Shown: positions 9,805 through 19,113, counted from the first letter of the stretch. The stretch is DNA of 64,000 nucleotides from Legionella micdadei (GCF_000953635.1 NZ_LN614830.1:1417001-1481000), one strand, 5' to 3'. The notes: generated from the letters alone by a model not told the origin. Made by a program: numbers and translations.

Positions 9805-10326
9805 GTGAGTATTATTTTAGGGATTGATCCAGGATCACGCGTAACCGGTTATGGCATTATCAAAGAAGAGGATCGAAAGCTCCACTACATTGATAGCGGA
9901 TGCATCCGAACTTCTGAAGGTACGTTAAGTGAGCGTTTATTGGAAATTTTCGATGGTATCTGCCAATTAATGGATAATTACTCTCCTGATGAGGTGGCAA
10001 TAGAACAAGTATTCATGCATCAAAATCCAAATTCGGCACTCAAATTAGGGCATGCAAGAGGGGCTGCAATGGTTGCCGCCGCTTCGCACCGGGTTAAGGT
10101 GAACGAATATTCTGCACGTGAAATTAAGCAGTCTGTTGTGGGGTATGGTGCAGCACAAAAAGCCCAAGTAAAGCATATGGTTGTCAATATTCTTATGCTA
10201 AATCGCCCCCCGCAGAATGATGCAGCTGACGCTTTAGCAATCGCGATTTGTCATAGCCATATGCGACATGGTTTAGCTGCTCTCCAGCAATACCGACAGC
10301 AAGGCTTAAGGAGGCGTGGGAAATGA
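9805..10326 (+). CDS. ruvC: Holliday junction resolvase RuvC
   Basis: A 173-residue RNase H-fold endonuclease. The four catalytic acids are Asp8 (GIDPGSRVTGYG), Glu67 (VAIEQVF), Asp139 and Asp142 (NDAADALAIA). It cuts four-way junctions symmetrically, acting with RuvAB. It starts at GTG 9805. The ATG at 9797 is in another frame and reaches a stop after three codons, so it is excluded. AAAGG at 9791-9795 can serve as ribosome site. The stop overlaps the ruvA start by four bases (ATGA), indicating translational coupling. Confidence 0.96.
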   Translation: MSIILGIDPGSRVTGYGIIKEEDRKLHYIDSGCIRTSEGTLSERLLEIFDGICQLMDNYSPDEVAIEQVFMHQNPNSALKLGHARGAAMVAAASHRVKVNEYSAREIKQSVVGYGAAQKAQVKHMVVNILMLNRPPQNDAADALAIAICHSHMRHGLAALQQYRQQGLRRRGK

Positions 10327-10925
10327 TAGGTTGGTTAAGCGGGCAAATTGTTGATAAAAACCAATTGGGGAAATTGGTGATTGATGTGAATGGCGTTGGT
10401 TATGATGTCGAAACGTCCTTACAAACTTTTTTTCAACTTGAATCGCATCAAGGTAAAGTGGGACTGCATATTCATACGGTTGTCCGTGAAGATGCCTTAT
10501 TGCTTTATGGTTTTTTAGATAAGCTAGAGCGTTCCTTATTTCGCTCTTTAATTAAAGTGAATGGCGTTGGGCCTAAAATGGCAATCACTATTCTTTCAAG
10601 CATTACTCCTCATGAATTTATCCAGTGTATAAATGATCAAAACACATCGCATTTGACCAAATTACCCGGGATCGGCAAAAAAACAGCTGAGCGTTTAATG
10701 ATTGAAATGAAAGATAGTATAAAGCAGTTTGGTTCGAGTGATTTCAACCAAGCTGTCACTAAATCAGCTGTTAATGTGCGTGAACAAGATGAGGCAATTA
10801 GTGCTTTAGAGTCCTTAGGCTATAAGCAACAAGAAGCGGTTAAAGTGATTAGTAAAATTGATGACGGAAACAAAACCTGCGAACAGCTGATTAGACAAGC
10901 TTTGCAGCTGTTGGCTAGTAAGTAG
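10323..10925 (+). CDS. ruvA: Holliday junction branch-migration subunit RuvA
   Basis: A 200-residue protein with the OB-fold N-terminus (MIGWLSGQIVDK), the tandem helix-hairpin-helix region (LIKVNGVGPKMAITILSS and LTKLPGIGKKTAERLMIEMK) and the C-terminal UBA-like domain III (AISALESLGYKQQEA) that contacts RuvB. It forms the tetramer that holds the Holliday junction flat. It overlaps ruvC by four bases. No ruvB follows; the next gene encodes an unrelated secreted protein. Confidence 0.96.
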   Translation: MIGWLSGQIVDKNQLGKLVIDVNGVGYDVETSLQTFFQLESHQGKVGLHIHTVVREDALLLYGFLDKLERSLFRSLIKVNGVGPKMAITILSSITPHEFIQCINDQNTSHLTKLPGIGKKTAERLMIEMKDSIKQFGSSDFNQAVTKSAVNVREQDEAISALESLGYKQQEAVKVISKIDDGNKTCEQLIRQALQLLASK

Positions 10926-11060
10926 TTCTTGTAGGGGCGAAATTTTCGATACCTAACACGTCCAGGATCAATCGGGCTGTGGGGGGTATTTACCTGTTGT
11001 AGGCTTAAGTTTCTGCTAACTTAAATTTAACTAAAGCCTATTTAGCAATTAGGAAGATGT

Positions 11061-11672
11061 ATGGTAAAAAACTTGATCTTTGTTAAGGGAATGATTTTCG
11101 CCTGTCTTTTGCAATCGAATCTAACCTATGCAATAACTAATACCACAACAAATATAAAATCGAGTAAATCAACTTCAAAGCCAATTATTCTTAATAAGTT
11201 TCTGCAATTCATATTACCAGCAGCTTCAGGGAGTATCGGTAAAGATACACTCAGTGGTTTTTCTAGGATGCAACTTGTTGATGTTGATACCCAGGTGACA
11301 TATTTTACTAATCACCCACGTCGAATTACTGGCTCAATGGCGACCGGCTTCTTCTTAAAACGCTGGATAAAACCGCCTCCTCGCGATTTTACTGCTAATC
11401 CACCTAATGCAATGGTAACGTACATTGATGACTCTAAGCAGCTGCAACAATTTTTTATTGTCCAATTGATAGCTCCCCTCTATCAGGAATCGACCCGTAC
11501 CCTGAGTTTTACCATAAAACAATTACCAGGCTCCCCCCCTCTACCGACTAAAATCAAGCAGCCTGCAATTATTATGTCCGAAACTGCTGTTTGCGGAGTT
11601 TTGGGAGCATGGGGCGACTTACCTGGTGAAAAACAAAACGATGCTCAATGTCATTCTAATGAGCATTTGTAG
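11061..11672 (+). CDS. Hypothetical secreted protein
   Basis: A 203-residue protein with a probable Sec signal peptide: MVKNLIFVKG, then a hydrophobic core ending in LTYA near residue 24. The remainder looks like a beta-rich periplasmic or extracellular domain (MQLVDVDTQVTYFTNHPRR, then MVTYIDDSKQLQQFFIVQLI) with two late cysteines. I do not recognise the family. It follows ruvA after about 135 bases and is convergent with pmrB. It is a real gene by length, signal peptide and codon use. Confidence 0.7.
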   Translation: MVKNLIFVKGMIFACLLQSNLTYAITNTTTNIKSSKSTSKPIILNKFLQFILPAASGSIGKDTLSGFSRMQLVDVDTQVTYFTNHPRRITGSMATGFFLKRWIKPPPRDFTANPPNAMVTYIDDSKQLQQFFIVQLIAPLYQESTRTLSFTIKQLPGSPPLPTKIKQPAIIMSETAVCGVLGAWGDLPGEKQNDAQCHSNEHL

Positions 11673-11746
11673 GGAAGAATTGTAGGGGAGTGCTAATTGT
11701 ATGAGATAATGTCTCCGCAGCAATGATTACTCACCCATGTTTATTC

Positions 11747-13168
11747 TTAGGTAAGAGAAGCTTGTTGCGGTATAGGGAAATACACCCGGACAATTAAGCC
11801 TGTCCCGACTGTAGGTGAATCAAGCTCTACTCTGCCCCCATGTAAGTCAGTAATTTGCCTTACAATCGCTAGCCCTAATCCACTACCCGGGCTCTTGTTT
11901 CCTAGGACACGGAAGAAGCGTTCAAACACTCGAGCTTGGAGTTCGCTCGGAATACCTGGTCCATTGTCGCGAACTTCGAGAATTAACTCAGTGCCCTTTG
12001 TATAGACACGAACGGAAACTGTGCCATTGTCTCTGCAATAACGTATGGCATTATCAACAAGGTTACGGATAAGAATGCCTATGGCAGTTGGGTTGCCAGC
12101 AAATCCAGGTGGATTTTCATCGTGTTCAAATTCGAGATCAATTTGTTTTTCCACAGCATTAGGTGCTAACATAGCCAGCACCTCGCGGGTTATTTTGACT
12201 AAATTAACTTCATCAATATCATTGATATTCGCTGCCTCGGGGACTAATTTACTCATCGTCAATAATTGTTGCACTATATGTGTGCTGCGGTTTACGCTGG
12301 CAATTAATTTTTGTAAAGCTAGGTTTTTTTCTTCAACGTCGTTGGTGTTTAATGCAACTTGAGCTTGGGCTTTTAGTGCTGCAAGAGGTGTGCGTAATTC
12401 GTGTGCAGCATCCGCAGCAAAGCGTTTCTCACGCTCAAAACCTTCTTGAAGACGAAAGAATAATTTATTTAATTCATCGATAACAGGCTTAATTTCTTCC
12501 GGGACTTCCTGTAAATCCACAGGTTCTAAGTGAGTCGGTGCACGGTTGGCTACTTCTTGAGCAACCCGATCCAAGCTGTCTAATCCGCGACCAATAATAA
12601 TCCAAATTAGCAACCCGGACAAAGGAAAGGTCAAAAGCATAATATAAAGATCGTCTTGAGCAATGCGGTGACCTAATTCATTTCGAGTATCATAGCGTTC
12701 TGCAAGGACCGTACGTACACCAGCTTTCTCATTATAAGCAGTAAAAACCCGCCATTTTTGGTTACCGACCATTCTGTCACTGAAGCCGTCAATTTCAGCT
12801 GCTAAAGGTATTTTGGGTGCTGTGGGAGAATGTAGCAGAAGCTTACCTCCATTAGTCCAAACCTGAAAATTGAATTTATCCATGTAGTTTTTGGGAGGAA
12901 GCTCATTTAAAAACCGACGTTGATAATAATTGTCGATCTTTTGAGGAATAAGCTCCAAAGCATCTTGAATTTTGTTCAGGGGACGCTGATGGAGATCATC
13001 CCCTAATAGTGCTTGATAGGATAAAGCAGAGATAGCCATTAGCGTATCCAGGTGCTCTTGAATATCCTTTTGATCAAGGTAGTAATTACCTATTGCTGTA
13101 AGGGTCGTTGTGATAGTAATTGCTAATAACAAATTAAATAGCAAAAATTTACGAATAGAAGCTCTCAC
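11747..13168 (-). CDS. pmrB: Sensor histidine kinase, PmrB-type
   Basis: A 473-residue membrane kinase. TM1 is at about residues 7-28 and TM2 at about 174-193, flanking a periplasmic sensor region of about 145 residues, followed by a HAMP-like linker. The dimerisation/phosphoacceptor helix has His256 (ADAAHELRTPLAALKAQAQ). The HATPase domain has NLVDNAIRYC (N-box), VRDNGPGIP (G1) and GSGLGLAIV (G2). It follows pmrA by five bases, so the pair is one operon. In Legionella pneumophila PmrAB controls many Dot/Icm effector genes (established knowledge). The name rests on the pair architecture and genomic position near rpoS and ruvCA. Confidence 0.85.
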   Translation of the reverse strand: MRASIRKFLLFNLLLAITITTTLTAIGNYYLDQKDIQEHLDTLMAISALSYQALLGDDLHQRPLNKIQDALELIPQKIDNYYQRRFLNELPPKNYMDKFNFQVWTNGGKLLLHSPTAPKIPLAAEIDGFSDRMVGNQKWRVFTAYNEKAGVRTVLAERYDTRNELGHRIAQDDLYIMLLTFPLSGLLIWIIIGRGLDSLDRVAQEVANRAPTHLEPVDLQEVPEEIKPVIDELNKLFFRLQEGFEREKRFAADAAHELRTPLAALKAQAQVALNTNDVEEKNLALQKLIASVNRSTHIVQQLLTMSKLVPEAANINDIDEVNLVKITREVLAMLAPNAVEKQIDLEFEHDENPPGFAGNPTAIGILIRNLVDNAIRYCRDNGTVSVRVYTKGTELILEVRDNGPGIPSELQARVFERFFRVLGNKSPGSGLGLAIVRQITDLHGGRVELDSPTVGTGLIVRVYFPIPQQASLT

Positions 13169-13173
13169 GGTAA

Positions 13174-13842
13174 TTAATTACTCTCATTTTTTTCTGCCAT
13201 GTACCCCACACCTCGAATAGTGCGAATAAAATTGGCATTGAGTTTTTTCCGCAAGTTGTGAATATGAACTTCCAAGGCATTCGAGTCCACATCTTCGTCC
13301 CAACCATAAATGCTTTGCATTAATTGTTCGCGCGATAAGACTTGGCCGCTGTTCTCGAGCAATTTTTGCAATAAAGCAAACTCACGACGAGGTACATTAA
13401 TCATCACATCATCGACGTAGACTGAGTGCGCAGCCGGATCCAAAGTAACGTTTCGATATTGAAGAACTGAATCAGCCCGTCCTTGTGAACGCCTAACCAG
13501 GGCTCGAACCCGTGCACTCAATTCGTTTAGATCAAAAGGCTTGGTCATGTAATCATCAGCCCCACTGTCTAAGCCTTTAATACGATCTTCTACGGTTTCC
13601 CGTGCAGTAAGAATAATGACCGGAGTGGTATTTCCTTCGTGGCGAATGGTCTGAAGAAAACTCAAGCCTGAGAGCTTAGGTAAACCTAAATCTAGAATAA
13701 TAAGTTCAAACGATTCGGATTTAACCGCGGCTCTTGCAGCGTCGCCATCTTTTAGCCAGTCAACGACATAGCCAAATTGGGTGAGGCCAGCTTTAACTGC
13801 ATCACCAAGTAATTCATCATCTTCAACTAGTAGCAATCGCAT
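13174..13842 (-). CDS. pmrA: OmpR-family response regulator, PmrA-type
   Basis: A 222-residue regulator. The receiver domain has the acidic pocket EDD, phosphoacceptor Asp51 (ILDLGLPKLSGL), Thr in ILTARE and Lys in MTKPFD. A winged-helix DNA-binding domain follows (VPRREFALLQKLLENSG, then NALEVHIHNLRKKL). OmpR-type regulators bind tandem half-sites about one helical turn apart; the Legionella PmrA site has been described as TTAAT-rich. It lies immediately upstream of the cognate kinase gene. Neighbouring effector-like genes in this window are plausible targets, in particular the TTAA tandem at 63029-63047. Confidence 0.88.
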   Translation of the reverse strand: MRLLLVEDDELLGDAVKAGLTQFGYVVDWLKDGDAARAAVKSESFELIILDLGLPKLSGLSFLQTIRHEGNTTPVIILTARETVEDRIKGLDSGADDYMTKPFDLNELSARVRALVRRSQGRADSVLQYRNVTLDPAAHSVYVDDVMINVPRREFALLQKLLENSGQVLSREQLMQSIYGWDEDVDSNALEVHIHNLRKKLNANFIRTIRGVGYMAEKNESN

Positions 13843-13867
13843 TGCTGCTCCTAATGGTTAAACGATT

Positions 13868-14431
13868 CTAACGAGAATCGCTTGAGGGTTGACTTTCGAT
13901 GTCCCTTTCAATGAGGTGCCTGGTTAAGTATATTGCCTGAATGAAAACAAATACTAAAGTAAATCCAGCACCGCCAAACAATTTGAAGTTAACCCAGATG
14001 TCAGTACTATAGTAGTAGGCAACATACAGATTAACACTACCCATTAAAACAAAAAATATAGCCCAAGCAAAATTTAACCGATACCACACTTTTTGAGGTA
14101 AGCTAATATTTCCTTCCATCATTTTTTGAATCAGAGGTTTTTTGCTGATCAAAGGTGAAACTAGGAATACTAAAGAAGTGAGCCAATAGATACCTGTCGG
14201 TTTCCATTTGATAAACCAGGGGTTATGAAAAAATAAGGTAGCTCCCCCTAATACGAAAATCAATCCAAAGCTGATAAGGTGCATCTTTTCATAGCGCTGA
14301 TGTTTAAATCGATAAAACACGACTTGAAAAAGTGACGCTGCCATAGCTATAGCTGTAGCGTTATAAATTCCAAACAGTTTATAGCTCAGGAAAAAGATAA
14401 AAATCGGAAAAAAATCAAAGAATAATTTCAT
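13868..14431 (-). CDS. yciB: Septation protein A homologue (YciB/IspZ family)
   Basis: A 187-residue polytopic inner-membrane protein with about five hydrophobic segments. It has the characteristic N-terminus [18 protein letters not shown] and the internal motifs FKWKP-like ([10 protein letters not shown]) and [20 protein letters not shown]. YciB/IspZ proteins affect envelope integrity and septation; the biochemical activity is not settled. It lies 25 bases upstream of pmrA on the same strand, so read-through into pmrAB is possible. Confidence 0.9.
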   Translation of the reverse strand: MKLFFDFFPIFIFFLSYKLFGIYNATAIAMAASLFQVVFYRFKHQRYEKMHLISFGLIFVLGGATLFFHNPWFIKWKPTGIYWLTSLVFLVSPLISKKPLIQKMMEGNISLPQKVWYRLNFAWAIFFVLMGSVNLYVAYYYSTDIWVNFKLFGGAGFTLVFVFIQAIYLTRHLIERDIESQPSSDSR

Positions 14432-14499
14432 AGCTTAAATTCATTTTAATGTTTAATTAAGTATATCACACGATTTTTAACTCACTTACAAGCCCTATC

Positions 14500-15966
14500 T
14501 CAGGTAGAGAATTGTTTTGACTTTGCAGACGGGATATCAAGTTGTGCGGCTGCTTTTTCCAAAACCTCTTCCACAAAGTTTAACGCTTCCTTTTTCATCT
14601 CAGGTCTTTTTAGTAACCATATTTTTGCTAATAAAGTTTCAACTTCTTGCTTCACGGCGCTCATTGCCTCCTCTTCTTCTTCTTTGGGTTCCATTTCTTC
14701 TTGGCTAATTGTTTTTAGTATTTTAGACCCTGTTGCATTAAGTTTGTGCATAGAAACCAGTTTTGGTTTGCCATCGGGTTGGAAAAAACTATGAGGATTT
14801 TCTTTAGCTGAAGATGAAGCATCTTCTTCGGACTCTGAAGGCGAAGAGAAAGGATCATCGCTCAATAGTTTAGCAAGATGCTGTTCTCGAGAATAAGACC
14901 TATTAAACCAAGTTTCTAACCAGTTAACGAGTAACTTGGGGTTGTCTACTCGAACTGCAAAAGGCTTCATGGCTGCAGTTTGGTCAACAATAAAAAAATT
15001 AGCTGTCTCTTGGAAGCAGGGTAATTGACTGCCAGGGTAAAGAATGCAGTTTATACCTTTCTTTGCACCAAGCCAAACCACAGCAGGGCTTTCTTCAGCG
15101 AGATAGCCCTGTGAACGAAAAAACCAAAGGTCAAATCCGCCTTCTTTCTTATGCCGCTCTGCAAAATCTGTAGCTACTGCATCAATACTGATTTTTAGGG
15201 AGGGTTCCGCCCCATAACAAGCCATAAGCTGTGCTTGATTTTCTATAAAAGAAGGATCGCTATTTACCCATTCTTCCCACCGAACGATTTTAAAGTTTTT
15301 TCCTCTCTCTTGGGCTAATTGATTGATAACCGCAATTCTCGCATCAATAGGACTGTGCTCTGGCTTAATGGCTTGGCACAATGCAGCATATTGTTCATCG
15401 TTCAACCTAAATTCGGCTAAAGTGGTGGCTAGCTTTTCGGGATCAATAAAATTGTTTTGTTCAATGAGTCCGAATAAAGTCTCAAATTCATCGAGAGATA
15501 AATGGAAGGGCAATAAAAATTGCTCTAAATTTTGTTGCAAATAAGCGTCTCCAAGTTGGATGGCTTGTTTTTGAAGTTCTGCTTTCTCGTCAGGCATTAT
15601 ATCAGTTCGCATGGGCTTTAGATTGTGCCAATAGACTTTGTCTGCAACAAGGAAAGTAGTAAAGTTGTTTTCTATTTCACTACTTACTCTTAGCCTGTCG
15701 ATTTCTTCGGATGTAGATTTATTTTTTTGTTTTCTACCCTTAGCAGGGTTGCTACGATTGTTTGAATCTTTAGCAGCCTTTATAGGCCCTGCCAGCGCAC
15801 TCTCGATGGTCGCCCCTAGGTACTCGCCTTCGCAATATTCATTACCATGTATGCTTAAGAGTACTAAGCTCTTTATGTTGCTTTTACCTTTTAAATTCGG
15901 AGCACCTTTTCCATTAAATCTGGCGGTAAGAATCTCACCATCTTTTGGCCCCCCAACTCGAGTCAT
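14500..15966 (-). CDS. Probable tRNA-dependent cyclodipeptide synthase-like protein with Glu-rich tail, effector candidate
   Basis: A 488-residue protein that I match to the cyclodipeptide synthase (CDPS) fold by motif order. Residues 31-50 read IKSLVLLSIHGNEYCEGEYL, with Ser38 at the catalytic-Ser position. Residues 103-145 (TTFLVADKVYWHN, then QAIQLGDAYLQQN) resemble the CDPS middle. Residues 226-234 read KIVRWEEWV. Tyr288-x3-Glu292 (YLAEE) and Tyr310-Pro311 sit where AlbC has Y178, E182 and Y202, with Pro as in the XYP subfamily. CDPSs use two aminoacyl-tRNAs to form a cyclic dipeptide. This one is about twice the usual size: Lys/Ser-rich insert (about 62-98), helical insert (about 152-222) and long tail (from about 360) with a Glu run at 427-433. 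AGGAAG precedes the ATG. No tailoring oxidase is adjacent. Catalytic competence and secretion are inference. Confidence 0.6.
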   Translation of the reverse strand: MTRVGGPKDGEILTARFNGKGAPNLKGKSNIKSLVLLSIHGNEYCEGEYLGATIESALAGPIKAAKDSNNRSNPAKGRKQKNKSTSEEIDRLRVSSEIENNFTTFLVADKVYWHNLKPMRTDIMPDEKAELQKQAIQLGDAYLQQNLEQFLLPFHLSLDEFETLFGLIEQNNFIDPEKLATTLAEFRLNDEQYAALCQAIKPEHSPIDARIAVINQLAQERGKNFKIVRWEEWVNSDPSFIENQAQLMACYGAEPSLKISIDAVATDFAERHKKEGGFDLWFFRSQGYLAEESPAVVWLGAKKGINCILYPGSQLPCFQETANFFIVDQTAAMKPFAVRVDNPKLLVNWLETWFNRSYSREQHLAKLLSDDPFSSPSESEEDASSSAKENPHSFFQPDGKPKLVSMHKLNATGSKILKTISQEEMEPKEEEEEAMSAVKQEVETLLAKIWLLKRPEMKKEALNFVEEVLEKAAAQLDIPSAKSKQFST

Positions 15967-16413
15967 TTGTCTTCCTCAGAAATAAAATACTTAATACTTA
16001 TAAAAATGCTTAAGATTCTATTAAAAACAAATTCCAGTTTCTTTATTTGTTTCTAAAAATATAAAGAAAAAATTAAACTTTATTTTAGCAGATTCATGCT
16101 TATTTTTCGAAAAATACATTTTCGTAGTATCATAAAAGCTATATTTTACTATCAAATAAATTAAGGGAATATTAACAGTGTATCGGATATGAGCTGAATT
16201 CTTAGGATCCCAAGGATAAACCGCTGGACGTTCGCTTTAGAGGGAAATACCCTTTTCGATTTTTGTCCGGTATAGAGGAACTTAACTTATCACCTTGAAT
16301 TGATTTACTTAAGGGATTAACTTGCATATCTTTAAAACGTGATATCATATTTATAAGTAAAAGAATTTGATAAGTTTAATCCTCAGAATAGCTTAGTATA
16401 ACTTAAAAGGTGA
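15967..16413. promoter_or_regulatory. 447-bp AT-rich divergent intergenic region
   Basis: I see no coding potential here. The region must hold the divergent promoters for the CDPS-like gene (minus) and the PAS kinase gene (plus). CTTAATACT at 15990-15998 resembles a single Legionella PmrA half-site 24 bases from the CDPS-like ATG, and another TTAA lies at 16010-16013. The two are not spaced by one helical turn, so PmrA control is only a suggestion. A TATCATATTTATAAG stretch near 16345 could hold the -10 of the kinase gene. Confidence 0.35.
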
Positions 16414-17640
16414 ATGATGACTTTTGAGGGAAAAGAAAAGCTCCAGAATATTATTGATGAAAAAGAGAAAGAAATCGCTCGTCTAAAAGCATTTCTGGAT
16501 CAGGAAAAATTAAAATATAAAAGCGAGCTCGCAGAAACCCAAGAGTATTATGAAAATATTCTAGCCATAATACCTGGACATGTCTATTGGCTAGATAGAA
16601 ATAATGTTTTTCTTGGTTGCAATGATCTTCAAGCTAAAAATGCCAAATTAAAGTCGAGGAAAGATATTGTCGGAAAAACCAATTACGACATGCCCTGGAA
16701 AGACCAAGCTGAGGAATTAAATAGGCTTAATAATCTTGTTATGGAAACGGGTGTCCCCCATACTGCAGAAGAGTACGCAGTAATGGCAAACGGTTTGGCT
16801 ATCTATCTTTCGCAAAAAACGCCGCTTCGCGACAAAGATAACAATATTATTGGCGTATTAGGGATCTCAATCGATATTACTGAACGTAAAAAAATGGAAG
16901 CAGCTTTGCGCCGGGCAAAAGAAGCAGCGGAAGTGGCAAATCACGCAAAAACTAAATTTATTGCAAACATGAGTCATGATATCCATACCCCGCTCAATGG
17001 GATAGTTGGTTTATCCGAATTTTTAGAAGAAAAAATTCAGACTACGGAAGAAAAGCAATATGCGCATTGGATCAAGGAAAGTGGAAAGCAACTTTTAAGT
17101 TTATTAAAAAAAGTGTTGGAAGTAATAGCAGATGATCAAGTTAATGAGAATGATATCAACGAAGAATTAGTGGATTTACGTAAAACCATTCAGAGTCTTG
17201 CCTACCTTGTTTTACCTGCCATTAAGCTGAAAAATCTTGATCTAATTCTTGAGATCGATGATGCAATACCAGGAAAATTGATCACTGATAGCACGAAACT
17301 TCACCGGATTTTATTTAATCTTCTTGATAATGCTATTAAGTTCACGGAAAAGGGTGCAATATCGCTTAAAATAGAAGTAATTGTGGATGACAAAGAATAT
17401 GTTCGTTTACAATTCAGTGTGCAAGATACTGGGATTGGTATCCCAGAAGAATTGCAATCCCAAATTTTTGAGCGGTTCTTCCATGCTGATACTTCTCATA
17501 CAGGCGGGTGTGGTACTCACGGTGTCGGATTGCACGTGGCACAGAGCTATGTCAGTTTGCTAAGTGGGGAACTCAAAGTAGAGAGTGAGCCAGGTAAAGG
17601 GTCTAATTTCTATTTTACTTTACCGATGAAAGTTGCCTGA
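16414..17640 (+). CDS. Soluble PAS-domain sensor histidine kinase
   Basis: A 408-residue cytoplasmic kinase with no membrane segment. Residues 1-47 form a coiled coil, a PAS domain spans about 48-158 (IIPGHVYWLDRNNVFLGCN, then GVLGISIDITERKK), and the HisKA domain has His188 in IANMSHDIHTPLNG. The HATPase has NLLDNAIKFTEKG, VQDTGIGIPEE and a variant G2 loop, CGTHGVGLHVAQSYV. It stops after the HATPase domain; many Legionella relatives of this type continue into receiver domains, and this one does not. No response regulator is adjacent, so it is an orphan kinase whose partner is not visible here. Confidence 0.88.
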   Translation: MMTFEGKEKLQNIIDEKEKEIARLKAFLDQEKLKYKSELAETQEYYENILAIIPGHVYWLDRNNVFLGCNDLQAKNAKLKSRKDIVGKTNYDMPWKDQAEELNRLNNLVMETGVPHTAEEYAVMANGLAIYLSQKTPLRDKDNNIIGVLGISIDITERKKMEAALRRAKEAAEVANHAKTKFIANMSHDIHTPLNGIVGLSEFLEEKIQTTEEKQYAHWIKESGKQLLSLLKKVLEVIADDQVNENDINEELVDLRKTIQSLAYLVLPAIKLKNLDLILEIDDAIPGKLITDSTKLHRILFNLLDNAIKFTEKGAISLKIEVIVDDKEYVRLQFSVQDTGIGIPEELQSQIFERFFHADTSHTGGCGTHGVGLHVAQSYVSLLSGELKVESEPGKGSNFYFTLPMKVA

Positions 17641-17682
17641 GCACATGGCTGGGCTCCAAATGACAAGCAATCGTTAAAACCT

Positions 17683-19113
17683 TCAACCAAGCACTAATTT
17701 TTGACCTGGTTTTAGACGGCTTTTGTCGATATTCGGATTTAATTGAGCCAGTGTTTGCACGTTAGTATTATTACGTTTAGCAATACTGCTTAAACTGTCC
17801 CCAGCTTTAACAGTGTAGATCCCATATTGCACGATGCGTTTCCAGATAATTAACTGTGAGCCAATTTTCAAGGGTGAGGTAGGGTTGATATTGTTCCAGT
17901 TTTGAATACCAGCAGTGGTCACGTTATATTTTTTTTCCAAAGATTGATACGTATCTCCTGGTTGTACAATGTGTATGACTTTATAAGTCTGGGTAGTTGG
18001 TGGTTTGTCGATTTCTAAAGGAATAGTGGTTTTGGGTATTGCAGCAACAGGTGCATTTTTACTGCTTGGAATCAGTACATATTGCCCTAGCCTTAATTTG
18101 TCGGTCTTTAATTGATTTAATTCGCGGACGAGTTTAACTGTAGTAAAGTATCTTTGAGCGATTGAGCCTAAGGTATCGCCGCTTCGCACTTGATGGCGAG
18201 TCCAGCTCACTCGCCGATCAACAGGAACGCTTGCGAGGTTTCGATTAAAATGAGCAACTTTATCAGCAGGGATAAGTAATTTAAAAGGTTTATAAGGTGC
18301 TGTTGCCCAGCGATTGTATCCAGGATTCAGTTTAATGAGATCTTTATAAGAAATCCCAGCTAATTTTGCCGCATGATTGAGATCAATCTGGCTGCCTATG
18401 TTGACCTCTTCAAAATAAGGGGCGTGCGGTATATCCGGAAGTGTCACTCGGTATCTTTGCGGATACTTGATAATTTCAGCCAAGGCAAGTAGGCGTGGCA
18501 CATAAGCTTTTGTTTCATTGGGTACAGGTAAAATCCAAAAGCTAATATGACGGGAAGACTGACCGCTATTTTTAATAGCACGTGAGATTGTCCCTTCGCC
18601 TGAATCGTAAGCGGCAATTGCAAGGAGCCAATTGCCATCAAAATATTTCCATAAATGAGTTAGATAATTAAGTGCTGCCTCGGTAGAGGAGCGGATACTG
18701 CGCCTTGCATCAAACCACCAATCTTGTTTTAAGCCTAAATCGTTTCCCGTTCCAGGCATGAGTTGCCATAAGCCTGCAGCTCCTACTCCAGAATAAGCAA
18801 AGGGATCATAAGCGCTTTCAATCATTGGCAAAAGTGCAAGTTCACCGGGTAATTTTCTTTTTCTTACTTCGGTAACAATATGATAAATATAGGGTTCAGC
18901 TTGAGACAACTTTTGTAAATAACTGGGATGGGTAATTAACCAGTGGATTTGAGATTGCACATCAGGTTGAGTGATTTCATGGTTTAAGGTGAGTTGGCTA
19001 CGAAGAACGTCCCAAACATTAGGCGCTGTACGCGAAGATAAAGCAGTAGAAACAAAGAATAAGCTGCAAAACAAGATGGAAAAACTAATAAAACGTAAGG
19101 AGGATAACTTCAA
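17683..19113 (-). CDS. mltD: Membrane-bound lytic murein transglycosylase D
   Basis: A 476-residue periplasmic enzyme with an N-terminal signal (RFISFSILFCSLFFVSTALS). The lysozyme-like SLT domain has catalytic Glu99 in ALLPMIESAYDPFAYSG and the GAAGLWQLMPGTG motif. Three LysM domains follow, beginning at HQVRSGDTLGSIAQRYF, HIVQPGDTYQSLEKKYN and YTVKAGDSLSSIAKRNN. It cleaves glycan strands to 1,6-anhydro ends. The start is a TTG at 19113 with AAGG eight bases upstream; no in-frame ATG gives a signal peptide. No lipobox is evident, unlike E. coli MltD. Confidence 0.93.
   Translation of the reverse strand: MKLSSLRFISFSILFCSLFFVSTALSSRTAPNVWDVLRSQLTLNHEITQPDVQSQIHWLITHPSYLQKLSQAEPYIYHIVTEVRKRKLPGELALLPMIESAYDPFAYSGVGAAGLWQLMPGTGNDLGLKQDWWFDARRSIRSSTEAALNYLTHLWKYFDGNWLLAIAAYDSGEGTISRAIKNSGQSSRHISFWILPVPNETKAYVPRLLALAEIIKYPQRYRVTLPDIPHAPYFEEVNIGSQIDLNHAAKLAGISYKDLIKLNPGYNRWATAPYKPFKLLIPADKVAHFNRNLASVPVDRRVSWTRHQVRSGDTLGSIAQRYFTTVKLVRELNQLKTDKLRLGQYVLIPSSKNAPVAAIPKTTIPLEIDKPPTTQTYKVIHIVQPGDTYQSLEKKYNVTTAGIQNWNNINPTSPLKIGSQLIIWKRIVQYGIYTVKAGDSLSSIAKRNNTNVQTLAQLNPNIDKSRLKPGQKLVLG

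Noticed and set aside
13863-13880. Perfect 7-base hairpin CGATTCT/AGAATCG between yciB and pmrA
   Set aside because: Short stem, no T-run, and it overlaps the yciB stop; not enough to call a terminator or attenuator.
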